DNA of 64,000 bases from an uncultured Desulfovibrio sp. (GTDB lineage Bacteria > Desulfobacterota > Desulfovibrionia > Desulfovibrionales > Desulfovibrionaceae): positions 99,508 through 163,507 of the forward strand of contig CAJUMQ010000003.1 of the NCBI GenBank assembly GCA_910587035.1, given 5' to 3'. Both the position numbers and the translations under genes were made by a program. Shown here one piece after another: positions 52,672-60,674 of the stretch (position 1 is its first letter; each line of letters opens with the position of its first letter). Under the pieces are notes generated by a model. That model was given only the letters and a program-made list of their open reading frames with translations. It was not told where the DNA came from and made no database searches.

Positions 52672-53778
52672 GTGGACAAACGCATATTCAGCCATCTCAA
52701 CTGGGGCCTCATTGGCTGTGTGCTTGCGCTGTTTCTGGTGGGAGTGAGCAACCTCTACTCCGCCAGCGGCACCAGGCTGGAAGATGGCATCACCATGTCC
52801 GATTTTTATCAACGCCAGCTCATATGGGGCTGCGGCGGCATGCTGCTGATGCTTATCGCCATGTGCGTGGATTATCGCAAGCTTAGAAACTTCGCATGGA
52901 TTTTCTACCTTTTCAGTCTTGTGCTTCTGCTTCTCGTGCCTGTGGCCGGCAAAACCGTTTACGGAGCCAAACGCTGGCTATCCCTTGGCTTCATGAGCAT
53001 CCAGCCTTCCGAACTTGCCAAGCTGGCAGTCCTTGTGCTCGCCGCGCGCGTACTCGCCAATGATGGGCTGCCCCTGGGCTGGAAAGATTTCATCAAGGTC
53101 CTGCTGATTGGCCTCGTGCCCTGCGCCCTGGTTGTGCTGCAGCCAGACCTCGGCACAACACTGCTCATCCTCTTCATCCTTGGCGGCATGATCCTGTTTC
53201 ATGGCATAAAGGGCTATGTCCTCAAAACCTGCCTCGTTGCCGCTCCCTGTGCCGCCCTGTTCATGTGGTTTGTGGGCATGCACGATTACCAGCGCCAGCG
53301 GATCCTCTCCTTCCTTAATCCCGATAATGATCCCAGGGGGGCAGGCTATCATATTCTCCAGTCACGCATTGCCATTGGCTCAGGCGAAATATGGGGCAAG
53401 GGCTTTGGTGAAGGCACGCAAAGCCAGCTGCGCTTTCTGCCGGAAAGACATTCGGATTTTGCGGTGGCAGTTTTTGGTGAGGAATGGGGCTTCGTGGGCT
53501 GTGTGGCTCTGGTGACCCTGTTTTGCCTGTTTCTGCTGGCTATTTTCTCCACAGCGGCCCAGGCCAAGGATCGCTTTGGCAGCATGCTGGTGGTAGGTGT
53601 GTTTTTTTACTTTTTCTGGCAGATTTTCATCAATATGGGCATGGTTATTGGTCTTATGCCTGTGGTAGGAGTGCCCCTGCCATTCATAAGTTATGGCGGC
53701 AGCGCCATGCTTGTAAACTTTACGTTGCTGGGTATTGTGCTTAGTGTGTCCATGCGGCGATTTATGTTCAAAGGCTGA
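52672..53778 (+). CDS. rodA: Peptidoglycan glycosyltransferase RodA
   Basis: 368 residues from a GTG at 52672 (VDKRIFSHLNW), chosen because it falls just after the PBP2 stop. SEDS-family polytopic protein with about ten membrane segments, the IQPSELAKLAVLVLAARVL motif, LQPDLGTTLLIL with its conserved Asp, and VVGVPLPFISYGGSAML near the end. Polymerises lipid II as partner of PBP2. Last elongasome gene before the bactofilin. Confidence 0.95.
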   Translation: MDKRIFSHLNWGLIGCVLALFLVGVSNLYSASGTRLEDGITMSDFYQRQLIWGCGGMLLMLIAMCVDYRKLRNFAWIFYLFSLVLLLLVPVAGKTVYGAKRWLSLGFMSIQPSELAKLAVLVLAARVLANDGLPLGWKDFIKVLLIGLVPCALVVLQPDLGTTLLILFILGGMILFHGIKGYVLKTCLVAAPCAALFMWFVGMHDYQRQRILSFLNPDNDPRGAGYHILQSRIAIGSGEIWGKGFGEGTQSQLRFLPERHSDFAVAVFGEEWGFVGCVALVTLFCLFLLAIFSTAAQAKDRFGSMLVVGVFFYFFWQIFINMGMVIGLMPVVGVPLPFISYGGSAMLVNFTLLGIVLSVSMRRFMFKG

Positions 53779-53839
53779 GGCTTCTCAACATTTTCCCGGC
53801 TCGGGCTGATCGGGCGGGGGCAATCTCTCCGGGGGAGAT

Positions 53840-54202
53840 ATGGGCAAGGATGAAATAGCATATCTGGGGTCGGACACAGTTTACGAAGGCAAGCTCTCCT
53901 TCAAGGGCACTGTGCGAGTTGAAGGCAAATTTACTGGGGATATTGTCAGCGATGGCACGTTGAATATAGGCAAGGATGCCCATGTGCGGGGCACCATAGC
54001 CGTAGGCGAACTGCTCCTCTCTGGCCATTTCAATGGCGAAATTCTGGCCAAACGCAGAACAGTGATCTATTCCTCCGGTGTTCTGGAAGGCAATCTGCAT
54101 ACCCCCACGCTGCTAACCGAAGAAGGCGCGGTAATCGAGGGGCAGGTGAACATGCGCAATCCCTCAAGACCGGAAGGGCAGAGACCTGCCCTGGAAGAAT
54201 AA
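53840..54202 (+). CDS. Bactofilin (polymer-forming cytoskeletal protein)
   Basis: 120 residues, GGGGGAG upstream of ATG 53840. Bactofilin beta-helix core of short repeats (FKGTVRVEGKFTGDIVSDG, LNIGKDAHVRGTIAVGEL, LSGHFNGEILAKR, IEGQVNMRNP) with short polar tails. Bactofilins polymerise without nucleotide and organise cell-wall enzymes. Its place 61 bases after rodA suggests co-transcription with the elongation machinery. Confidence 0.9.
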   Translation: MGKDEIAYLGSDTVYEGKLSFKGTVRVEGKFTGDIVSDGTLNIGKDAHVRGTIAVGELLLSGHFNGEILAKRRTVIYSSGVLEGNLHTPTLLTEEGAVIEGQVNMRNPSRPEGQRPALEE

Positions 54203-54246
54203 TCCATTCTGCCAGATTAAACACAAATCGTAATCGGGCACAAAAA

Positions 54247-54280
54247 TCTCCCTGCCGCAATATCCATCACGGCAGGGAGA
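54247..54280 (-). terminator. Terminator of the small secreted protein gene
   Basis: Eleven-base stem TCTCCCTGCCG / CGGCAGGGAGA (54247-54257, 54270-54280); on the minus strand it is followed by TTTTTG. It may also serve the bactofilin gene from the other side. Confidence 0.75.
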
Positions 54281-54344
54281 GCTTATATATTTCTCTGTTC
54301 GCCTCTCTTGCCAATGCCAGGGAAGGCGCCGGAAATTCTGTCAT

Positions 54345-54644
54345 TTACCAGCAGCCATGGCCTCTGTGATAACCGCGATGATGGTAGCCTCCGCGGTAGT
54401 CCCTGTCATCATACCAATCACGCCGATCCTGGCGACGGTCATAATACCTGCCCTGATAGCCCTGGCTTCCATCAGCTGGCCTTAGCTCCCCTCTCTTTAC
54501 GAGAATTTCTCTTGCTTTCTGAATCTGTTCCTCACTCATGGGACGGTCATAATCGTTGGGTGCGGCTAAAGACATGCCTGCGCCACCAAGGCAAATTGCG
54601 CCTGCAAAGGCAAAAGCGGCAATGGTTTTGCAAAATCCTTTCAT
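54345..54644 (-). CDS. Small secreted Tyr/Asp/Arg/His-rich protein
   Basis: 99 residues from ATG 54644 with AGGAGGAACCGAT upstream, which decides the start. A signal peptide is clear (MKGFCKTIAAFAFAGAICLG, cleavage after SLAA). The mature part has one short helix (SEEQIQKAREILVKRGEL) and then a low-complexity tail of Tyr, Arg, Asp and Gly ending in HHRGYHRGHG. The helix plus His-rich tail resembles small periplasmic metal- or stress-related proteins, but I cannot assign a family. Confidence 0.7.
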   Translation of the reverse strand: MKGFCKTIAAFAFAGAICLGGAGMSLAAPNDYDRPMSEEQIQKAREILVKRGELRPADGSQGYQGRYYDRRQDRRDWYDDRDYRGGYHHRGYHRGHGCW

Positions 54645-55076
54645 ATCGGTTCCTCCTGCAAATATGATTGCACCAATCAAGCAACTTTCATGCCACATAC
54701 CGGACACAAGGTTTAAAGCCGACAAATTGCATTATTCCCTGTGCTGAGCAGAGCAGAATGAAACTTTTTTACACACCGACCAATCTTGCAGAGTAAAAAG
54801 GTAACAGCAGCGTGCCATCTCCATAATAAATGATGGCCTGAAACAGCTTTGATAAAAAATAGCCAGGCCTGACAAATCAAGCCTGGCTATTTGGTTCATG
54901 GCCCATGTACGTATGGCTGATACGTTTATAGTGGTGCGTAAATGCAATTATATGTGCAACATTGCGCCACTTTGCAAACATACCGCGGGAATGACACTGG
55001 ACTAAATGGATTCGCCATTAAGCGTCCAGGCCTGGCACCGATAATCAACCATCAGCAAGCATCTTTTTGGACCAGC
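54645..55076. other. Intergenic region with minus-strand terminator
   Basis: Contains AAATAGCCAGGC / GCCTGGCTATTT at 54857-54868 and 54881-54892, followed on the minus strand by T-rich TTTTTTATC: the terminator of the FMN reductase gene. Otherwise it must hold the promoter of the small secreted protein; no gene seen. Confidence 0.7.
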
Positions 55077-55628
55077 CTAACCTGGACATTTCAGAAGCAT
55101 TGTCCACCTGTAAAGGGCATTCAGGAGATCGGCGAGCTTGTCGGCAAGAGTTGGATCCACAAGATTGCCATCATTATCAAAGGCGGGCGAAAAAGCATTA
55201 GAAAAAAACTCCGGTTTGTCAATCAGCTTGACATTCAGGTAAACGCAGACCTGACGCAAATGATTCTGACTTCTGACTGTGCCCATGCCACCGCCAGCGC
55301 CTACTATGGCGCCCGGTTTGCCACTCAAAGGTTTAAGATTTGGTTCCCGGGATAGCCAGTCCAATGCGTTTTTCAGGGCTGGCGCAAGGGAATAGTTATA
55401 TTCAGGGCACGCAAACAGATAGCCATCGCATTTGTTGGCCTGCGCCACAAACCTTTCCACCACATCTGGTTTTGCAATATCCGCATTGTAAAGAGGTAGA
55501 CTGGAGATGTCGGCAATCTCGAGTTTGCAGGATGGGGGCATGATTTCGCCGGCTTTGCGCAAAAGCCCCATATTGCGGGAGGCACGCCTCAAACTACCAC
55601 ATATGCCCAGATATACAGTTTCACTCAT
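55077..55628 (-). CDS. NADPH-dependent FMN reductase family protein
   Basis: 183 residues; GGAGGAACAAT precedes ATG 55628. Flavodoxin-like fold with the phosphate loop CGSLRRASRNMGLLR and the FMN-binding CPEYNYSLAPALKNALDWLS and GAGGGMGTVRSQ. Family members reduce FMN, quinones, azo compounds or chromate with NAD(P)H. Monocistronic, terminated at 54857-54892. Substrate unknown. Confidence 0.87.
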   Translation of the reverse strand: MSETVYLGICGSLRRASRNMGLLRKAGEIMPPSCKLEIADISSLPLYNADIAKPDVVERFVAQANKCDGYLFACPEYNYSLAPALKNALDWLSREPNLKPLSGKPGAIVGAGGGMGTVRSQNHLRQVCVYLNVKLIDKPEFFSNAFSPAFDNDGNLVDPTLADKLADLLNALYRWTMLLKCPG

Positions 55629-55901
55629 ATTGTTCCTCCATGGTGATCAAATCCGTGTCTGTTTTGCAGTAGCAGACTGCCTTTCTGACATACCATAAAA
55701 AACTCATGTTCTCCAACACCATACCTGGGCTCCAAAAAATATCTTTGTATCTCTAAAATTCGTAGATAAGACCTCGCCCCGCCCATGTCTCACCCCAAAG
55801 CCGGAAACAATGCTTATTTGCTTAGCCAGTGGCACTTGTGTCAATCAAAATCCAGACATGAACATTGCGAGACAAAAATATAAAATCCTATTGCATTAAC
55901 G
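55629..55901. other. Intergenic region upstream of tRNA-Glu
   Basis: AT-rich non-coding sequence between the FMN reductase start and the tRNA promoter. I see no gene, repeat or further RNA. Confidence 0.5.
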
Positions 55902-55930
55902 TTGACATTTTACCAAAACCGGCATATATA
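55902..55930 (+). promoter_or_regulatory. Promoter of tRNA-Glu
   Basis: Perfect TTGACA (55902-55907), 17-base spacer, TATATA (55925-55930), ten bases before the mature tRNA 5' end. Confidence 0.8.
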
Positions 55931-55940
55931 AAAAAACGTT

Positions 55941-56016
55941 GTCACCATCGTCTATCCGGTTAGGACGGCGGCCTCTCAAGCCGCTAAGACGGGTTCAAAT
56001 CCCGTTGGTGACGCCA
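55941..56016 (+). tRNA. tRNA-Glu (anticodon CTC)
   Basis: 76 bases including encoded CCA. Acceptor stem GTCACCA pairs with TGGTGAC; anticodon stem GCGGC / GCCGC holds the loop CTCTCAA with anticodon CTC, decoding GAG; T-arm contains GGTTCAAATCC. Its 3' end is the likely attachment site of the element that begins immediately downstream with an integrase pointing toward it. Confidence 0.95.
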
Positions 56017-56048
56017 AATGATTTCAAGGGGTTACACCGACTCTTTGT

Positions 56049-57230
56049 TTATAGAGCCTTTTTGGTTACAAGGCTCTGGTTACAAAATGCCTCATGATGG
56101 CTCAGATCATGGGGCATTTTACTTTTTAACAGCTCATCTGCTGCCTGCCCAATACTGTTTCCGCCAAGAGCGTCCACTATTATATCCTGATCGCTGTAAA
56201 GACCGGCGCTTCGGATATAAATATCAGTAGTGGTAGCCTTCGAGTGGCCCATCAACTGTTGCGCCGCATTCAAACCACCGCTCACAAAAGCAATGGAAGC
56301 GGCCTTGTGGCGCAAGGCATGGAAGCCAAACTGTTTCACGCCAGCACGTTTGCACAGAACTGGCAAAAGCATTGCTCTCGCTGTAAAAGGTTGGCCTAAA
56401 GCGGCATTCTGGTCAACCCGCATAAAAACATTTTCAACATTGCAGGGCCTGTTTTCTTTCCACCAGCTCAACGCCTCAATCAGCGTCTGGTGCATGCTTA
56501 TCCAGCGGATGCGCTTTTTCCCGAAGCCGCCTTTGTGGTCAGTCAGGCGTATTTTGCCATGCTGTAAATCCACATCCGCCCATGTAAGCCTGAAAATCTC
56601 GCCACGGCGCGCTCCGGTATAATAAAAGGCAAGAAGCATGACCAAATCCTGGCCAGAAGCAACCTGCAAAACCTTAATCACATCTTCCTCAGGCGGCACA
56701 TACCTATCCTGCTTGTCCACAGGCAGAGGCTTTATCCTTTCCAGAATTGGAGGTGTCTGCGGAAAACCCTCCACAGCGTCAATTCCCCAATTCCATGCCG
56801 CCAGCAAATTCTTGCGGTAACGGTTCGCCCTGTCAGGGCCGCGCTCCTCGTAAACTTCAGTAATCCACTGAATAAACGCGGGCTTTGTGATTTTTTCAAG
56901 ATTCGTGATGCCGCGTCTTTGGCAATATGCGAAAAAATGCGTCATCACTGTCTTTTTCTCCACAAAGGTTTTTCTGCCCTGGTTGCGCTCAACATAAGCC
57001 AGATATTGCTCACCCCAGGCGAAAAGCAGCTCTAAGCCCGAAAGGATCTTGTAGCTGTTCCGTTCCGCTTCCAGAATCTCTTTTTTTCTTTCTATCTCCC
57101 ATTGCCTTGCGGCCATCCATTCCGGGCCTTTCATCCGTCCCGGAGGGAAGAACTTGGTGTCCACTGTTTTGCCATCTATAATCACCCTGGCCAGCCAAGC
57201 GTTCCCACGATCTTTTCTCAATGTTGGCAT
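56049..57230 (-). CDS. Tyrosine site-specific integrase
   Basis: 393 residues. N-terminal arm-binding type domain (MPTLRKDRGNAWLARVIIDG), a SAM-like core-binding domain (~95-200) and the catalytic domain with Arg in TGARRGEIFRLTW, HALRHKAASIAF (His-x-x-Arg), GHSKATTTDIYIR with the second His and nucleophile Tyr. All residues of the catalytic set are present, so it should be active. It ends 32 bases from the tRNA-Glu 3' end, the standard arrangement for tRNA-targeting elements. Its start lies inside the xis-like ORF. Confidence 0.93.
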   Translation of the reverse strand: MPTLRKDRGNAWLARVIIDGKTVDTKFFPPGRMKGPEWMAARQWEIERKKEILEAERNSYKILSGLELLFAWGEQYLAYVERNQGRKTFVEKKTVMTHFFAYCQRRGITNLEKITKPAFIQWITEVYEERGPDRANRYRKNLLAAWNWGIDAVEGFPQTPPILERIKPLPVDKQDRYVPPEEDVIKVLQVASGQDLVMLLAFYYTGARRGEIFRLTWADVDLQHGKIRLTDHKGGFGKKRIRWISMHQTLIEALSWWKENRPCNVENVFMRVDQNAALGQPFTARAMLLPVLCKRAGVKQFGFHALRHKAASIAFVSGGLNAAQQLMGHSKATTTDIYIRSAGLYSDQDIIVDALGGNSIGQAADELLKSKMPHDLSHHEAFCNQSLVTKKAL

Positions 57231-57420
57231 CGCTGAAATACTCCATCACGGCGCCCCAGCGAAACCTCCAGCATCTGCCTACGCGTTTGCCACCAAGCAT
57301 TAAAGCTATACGGCGGACGGAGCGCGGGTCAAGACGCAATACTTGGGAAACTTCCGCAAGGTTCAAAAAAGAATCAGGCTTCAAAATGGGCTGATTATGG
57401 ATTGGCTTGCGCGTTTTCAT
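57010..57420 (-). CDS. Excisionase-like HTH protein with long overlap into int
   Basis: 136 residues from ATG 57420 (MKTRKPIHNQ). Residues ~14-60 form a MerR/excisionase-type winged helix (SFLNLAEVSQVLRLDPRSVRRIAL, GGKRVGRCWRFRWGAVMEYF), the kind of protein that steers integrase toward excision. The remaining ~70 residues are read from the start of int in another frame and look low in complexity, so the functional part is probably only the first ~65. Starts 25 bases inside the end of the LuxR-type gene. Confidence 0.65.
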   Translation of the reverse strand: MKTRKPIHNQPILKPDSFLNLAEVSQVLRLDPRSVRRIALMLGGKRVGRCWRFRWGAVMEYFSDANIEKRSWERLAGQGDYRWQNSGHQVLPSGTDERPGMDGRKAMGDRKKKRDSGSGTEQLQDPFGLRAAFRLG

Positions 57421-57772
57421 TTTGATATTCCCAATCCGCATAAAGGATAACCAGCTCGTCAGCGTCCTGGCAGCCATTTTTAGCCAGCAGATTGTCGATA
57501 TGGGTTTTAATGGTTTTGACACCAATACCCAATTCGGCGCCAATACGCTTATAAGTTTTGCCCACAACAAATTGGGCCAATATTTCCAATTCCTTTGGAG
57601 TTGCCTTTAAATTTTTTTCAGGCTTGGCATTTCTTGCATATCGCAAATACATAAGATGCCTGGTATTCTTGGCCTTGTATTTCTTCCTCAATTGGAACAG
57701 GTATTTTTTCATGGCACTAACACTTATTCCAAGTTCAGTTTGCCTTGCTGAGGGGGAAAATGCCTTGCACAA
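57395..57772 (-). CDS. LuxR-type HTH protein, possibly frameshifted at its 5' end
   Basis: 125 residues if started at TTG 57772. The C-terminal part is a clear LuxR HTH (ATPKELEILAQFVVGKTYKR, then LGIGVKTIKTHIDNLLAKNG). The N-terminal part looks like the end of a second, related HTH (TELGISVSAMKKYLFQLRKK). An ATG at 57818 with AGGGGG eight bases upstream starts a frame that reads into the same HTH (RIEALLVQGIF) but stops after 27 codons; a +1 shift around the C5 run at 57751-57755 (plus-strand G5) would join both. Likely regulator of xis-int. Confidence 0.6.
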   Translation of the reverse strand: MCKAFSPSARQTELGISVSAMKKYLFQLRKKYKAKNTRHLMYLRYARNAKPEKNLKATPKELEILAQFVVGKTYKRIGAELGIGVKTIKTHIDNLLAKNGCQDADELVILYADWEYQNENAQANP

Positions 57773-57818
57773 GCAAAGCCTCTATCCGCATTGCTTTCAG
57801 GCCAGATTTTCTGCCCAT

Positions 57819-57878
57819 AAAAAAATCCCCCTAATGCCAATTTGAAAAACCAAATTCCGAAATAGCATTGGGGGGATT
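57819..57878 (-). terminator. Terminator/attenuator abutting the LuxR-type start codon
   Basis: 14-base stem (57824-57837 with 57865-57878, one G-T wobble) enclosing a second stem AATTTG/CAAATT (57839-57844, 57851-57856); on the minus strand T7 follows directly and the next three bases are ATG 57818. The 3' arm contains the AGGGGG ribosome site. Confidence 0.8.
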
Positions 57879-57960
57879 GGCCGCGCATCGGCCTTTAGTT
57901 ACCAAATGAAACTTTTTTTATTTTTTTTCGCTCACTCCTGCTTTCAAATTTTTTTGGGAG

Positions 57961-58563
57961 TTAAAAGCTAACTGTAATAGCTAAACTTCCCAAAGCTATT
58001 GAAGCCAACGCTCCGGCCAATGGACGCCAAAGACTTTTGGTTTCATCCGAATATTCCTTTACCGCCCAGTAGCTGAAGATAGCTCCGCACCCCAAAAGCA
58101 GAAGGCCAATCATCAAGCCGGAAGGCAGCCGAAACATAACTTCCGGCAACTGTGTCCCCCCACTTCCCAACCTATAGCCCGCCCACATCATCAGGCTGCA
58201 AGTCAGGAAAAAGAGAATCAGGGTCGCCAGTCCCATCAGGATCAAGGTAGAGGTTTGGGACTTAAGGTTCAGCTTTTTCGCCTCAGCGACCACGCCCTCA
58301 ACAAGTTTCCCCTGCGCAATCGCCACTTCCTTCTCGGCGGCTTTACCCAATTCCCCAATAATCTTATCGGTTTTTTCCATGATTATGCGGGGCATGTCCA
58401 CATAAAAAGATTTTTGGTATTCCATCACCGCCATGATTTTCCAAACGGCATCATTTTCCGCGCAATCGAATTCCTTGCCCATGCGAATGAACATTTCCCT
58501 TTCCTCTGCGGAAAGCGGTTTTCCTCGCAGACGCTCCAATACTTCAATGCCAGTTTCGCTCAT
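57961..58563 (-). CDS. TraM/MobE-like membrane protein of the relaxosome operon
   Basis: 200 residues. A helical cytoplasmic half (1-105, with MEYQKSFYVDMPRIIMEKTDKI and an Ala/Glu-rich coiled coil KAAEKEVAIAQGKLVEGVVAEA) is followed by about four membrane segments. RP4 TraM has the same plan of coiled coil then C-terminal membrane segment, only shorter. The start overlaps the ParA-like gene by four bases (ATGA). Assignment rests on gene order and architecture more than on sequence identity. Confidence 0.55.
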   Translation of the reverse strand: MSETGIEVLERLRGKPLSAEEREMFIRMGKEFDCAENDAVWKIMAVMEYQKSFYVDMPRIIMEKTDKIIGELGKAAEKEVAIAQGKLVEGVVAEAKKLNLKSQTSTLILMGLATLILFFLTCSLMMWAGYRLGSGGTQLPEVMFRLPSGLMIGLLLLGCGAIFSYWAVKEYSDETKSLWRPLAGALASIALGSLAITVSF

Positions 58564-59264
58564 GAGTTATTTTCTCCAAAGGCCGTTTTTAAAAGTTGCA
58601 GGCACAAATTTTTCCAGCGGGCCAGTTCAGCCCTTTCACTGATTCGGAAAGTATTTTCAGCAATCCAGATGGGCACCCGTTCCGAATAGAGCCTGTCGGC
58701 AACTCTTGGTGAGAGAGCCGGGAAATCAAATGTGCCGCCAGTCATCTCGATAATTTCCTTTGCCCTTGATGAATTATAGACATCGAACTTTTCAGAATCG
58801 CCAAAATACAGATTACGGCAGACATGCAGTTTGCCCTCATGAATTGCGTTCACAAATTCCTTAAGCAGCTCCACCGAATCCAGCTGACGGTTTATCATCC
58901 AGAATGTCACCAGCTCGCGTTGGAGCTGTGGCAAGGTTGTCTTGAGAGTTGAGCCATATTTGCTTATGCCCGTATTGCTTCTTGCCGCTGAATTGATAAC
59001 TATCATGTGTTCTGGATAATCCTCGGCCTTGTCCACAAGATTTAACCAGCCGTCTGAAGTATCCAGATCCATTATTTCGCAAATCAGGTTTTCATTCGTA
59101 TAGGTTTCATGCGCCTTGAAAATATCGGGATTTGAGGTGTCGCTTTCAACCAGCAAAACCTGCTTGCCATTGCCAATGAGATAATCAGTCAGCACATAGG
59201 ACATCATGCTTTTGCCGACACCGCCCTTGCTACCGCCCACATAACAAATGCTTGCATTCATCAT
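58560..59264 (-). CDS. ParA-family ATPase, TraL/MobD-like
   Basis: 234 residues. Deviant Walker A GGSKGGVGKSMM near the start, then LLVESDTSNPDIF and VINSAARSNTG. It has the length of RP4 TraL and pTF-FC2 MobD, ParA-like accessory proteins of mobilization regions. Both ends overlap neighbours by four bases (ATGA), so the three minus-strand genes form one operon. Partitioning of an integrated element in its circular state is an alternative role. Confidence 0.75.
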   Translation of the reverse strand: MMNASICYVGGSKGGVGKSMMSYVLTDYLIGNGKQVLLVESDTSNPDIFKAHETYTNENLICEIMDLDTSDGWLNLVDKAEDYPEHMIVINSAARSNTGISKYGSTLKTTLPQLQRELVTFWMINRQLDSVELLKEFVNAIHEGKLHVCRNLYFGDSEKFDVYNSSRAKEIIEMTGGTFDFPALSPRVADRLYSERVPIWIAENTFRISERAELARWKNLCLQLLKTAFGENNS

Positions 59265-60115
59265 AATTCTCCTTTTGGTGTATCTGGTTTTATTTTAAAA
59301 GTTCCATAGTTGGCTGGATTAATTTTCGCGGGGCCGCACCAGTCATCCAAATCCATATCCCAGGGATTTTTTCCGGCTTCCGGCGAATTTGGCTTCGCCT
59401 GAATATTTTTTCCATCATGATGAAGTTGCGTACCTTCCAATTTCTCTGTTCCATTTTGTTCAATAGGGGTTGCAACTTTTTGCGCCCTGGAAACTGAATT
59501 TGCGGAGGCCGGTACATTTTTAATGGCCGTGGATTCTGCCTTTTCCGCATCCATTGAATCAATTATTTCTCTGCCACCGCTTTTTTCTTCACAGTGGCCA
59601 ATCTGTATTTCTGGCTCTCCGCAATTTGCCGCATGGTCAAGCGTTTTATTGGATGTGGGATTGGAATCAGTCTGGTTGCAAAACTCCTTGACAGAAATGG
59701 AATCCTGATTTGCGGAATCAATGGCCCTATCTCCCATTTGTTCCCTGGCTTCTTTCTTCGCTACAGAACTGCGGACTTGCGAATTATCTGGCAGTGATTT
59801 TGGAGGAACTGCCCGCACCTTTTTGCGTGAGCATTTGCCGCTGGCTTCCAGAAGTCTGCTGACATCAATCTCTTTGTCAGTTTCCGGGCCTTCATATTTG
59901 GCCACTACGCTTGCAGGGATGATGATCCCGTAAACCTTGAGCATCGCGGCAATTTCCCTTGGGGAATAGCCTTTCTTAAAAGCCAGCTTGAAATCCTTTG
60001 CCAGCACCTCCCCTGCTTCTTCCCGTGTGCGTGTGTTGTCCTTGGGCGGAATGATGGAAAGTATCTTTCTGGCTAATTCAATCTGCTTTGGCGTTATTCT
60101 TCCTTGATTCGGCAT
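59261..60115 (-). CDS. TraK/MobC-like oriT-binding accessory protein
   Basis: 284 residues. N-terminal ~75 residues resemble a DNA-binding helical domain (DFKLAFKKGYSPREIAAMLK, IPASVVAKYEG); the middle ~150 residues are polar and probably disordered; the C-terminus ends ANYGTFKIKPDTPKGEL, like the FTFNATPDKEDL tail of RP4 TraK. First gene leftward of the oriT, the position of traK in RP4. Longer than TraK (134) because of the linker. Confidence 0.55.
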   Translation of the reverse strand: MPNQGRITPKQIELARKILSIIPPKDNTRTREEAGEVLAKDFKLAFKKGYSPREIAAMLKVYGIIIPASVVAKYEGPETDKEIDVSRLLEASGKCSRKKVRAVPPKSLPDNSQVRSSVAKKEAREQMGDRAIDSANQDSISVKEFCNQTDSNPTSNKTLDHAANCGEPEIQIGHCEEKSGGREIIDSMDAEKAESTAIKNVPASANSVSRAQKVATPIEQNGTEKLEGTQLHHDGKNIQAKPNSPEAGKNPWDMDLDDWCGPAKINPANYGTFKIKPDTPKGEL

Positions 60116-60206
60116 TGACTATCCCCTTTCTTCAAAACATGGGGCAAAAATACAGAATTTTTTCATAAGTACCAAAAAGGCCGATGACTGTGGGGGGTTC
60201 TTCGGG

Positions 60207-60266
60207 GCAAGATGGCACAAGTGCTACGCCCTTGTGCCATCTTGCAAAGGGGCACAGCCCCTTTTG
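60207..60266. other. Candidate origin of transfer (oriT)
   Basis: A perfect 15-base inverted repeat GCAAGATGGCACAAG / CTTGTGCCATCTTGC (60207-60221, 60231-60245) with a 9-base spacer, followed by a second hairpin AAAGGGGC/GCCCCTTT (60246-60264). It lies between divergent TraK-like and TraJ-like genes. Each arm contains CATCTTG-C, one base from the IncP nic consensus YATCCTG-Y. Confidence 0.75.
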
Positions 60267-60317
60267 AAACCCCAGGCGCTCGGCGCTTCGCTTCTCGCAC
60301 CTTGAAAGGCAAAAGGC

Positions 60318-60674
60318 ATGAAACGCAAAAAGGCAAAAGTCATCAGCCGCACGGCTGCAAGAGAATGGATAACGATCCGCGTTACCCATGCGGAAAAATT
60401 GCGCCTATCCAATCAGGCGGAACTCGCTGGCGTGTCCCGGTCTGAATTTTTACGGCGCAATTTTTTTGGCGGAAAGCCGCTTGTCGCCCACACCGATTTA
60501 AAAATCTTCATGGAGTTGAGGCGAATTGGCGGCTTGCTGAAATTCAATTTTACTACACTCAAGGAAGCTCATGCTCCCTTTGCCACATACGCAAAGCTGG
60601 ATGAAGCATCAGATGAACTGGTAAGGCTGCTTGATAAAATCGCATGGCTTTTTGATGATCGTAAAAAAGATTAA
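60318..60674 (+). CDS. TraJ/MobC-type relaxosome accessory protein
   Basis: 118 residues. Ribbon-helix-helix N-terminus (ITIRVTHAEKLRLSNQAELAGVSRSEFLRRN split over ~18-48) and the family's RRIGGLLKFNF segment. RP4 TraJ binds the oriT inverted repeat next to nic and recruits the relaxase. The gene lies right of the oriT and overlaps the relaxase gene by 20 bases. Start ATG 60318 has AAAGG upstream. Confidence 0.82.
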   Translation: MKRKKAKVISRTAAREWITIRVTHAEKLRLSNQAELAGVSRSEFLRRNFFGGKPLVAHTDLKIFMELRRIGGLLKFNFTTLKEAHAPFATYAKLDEASDELVRLLDKIAWLFDDRKKD

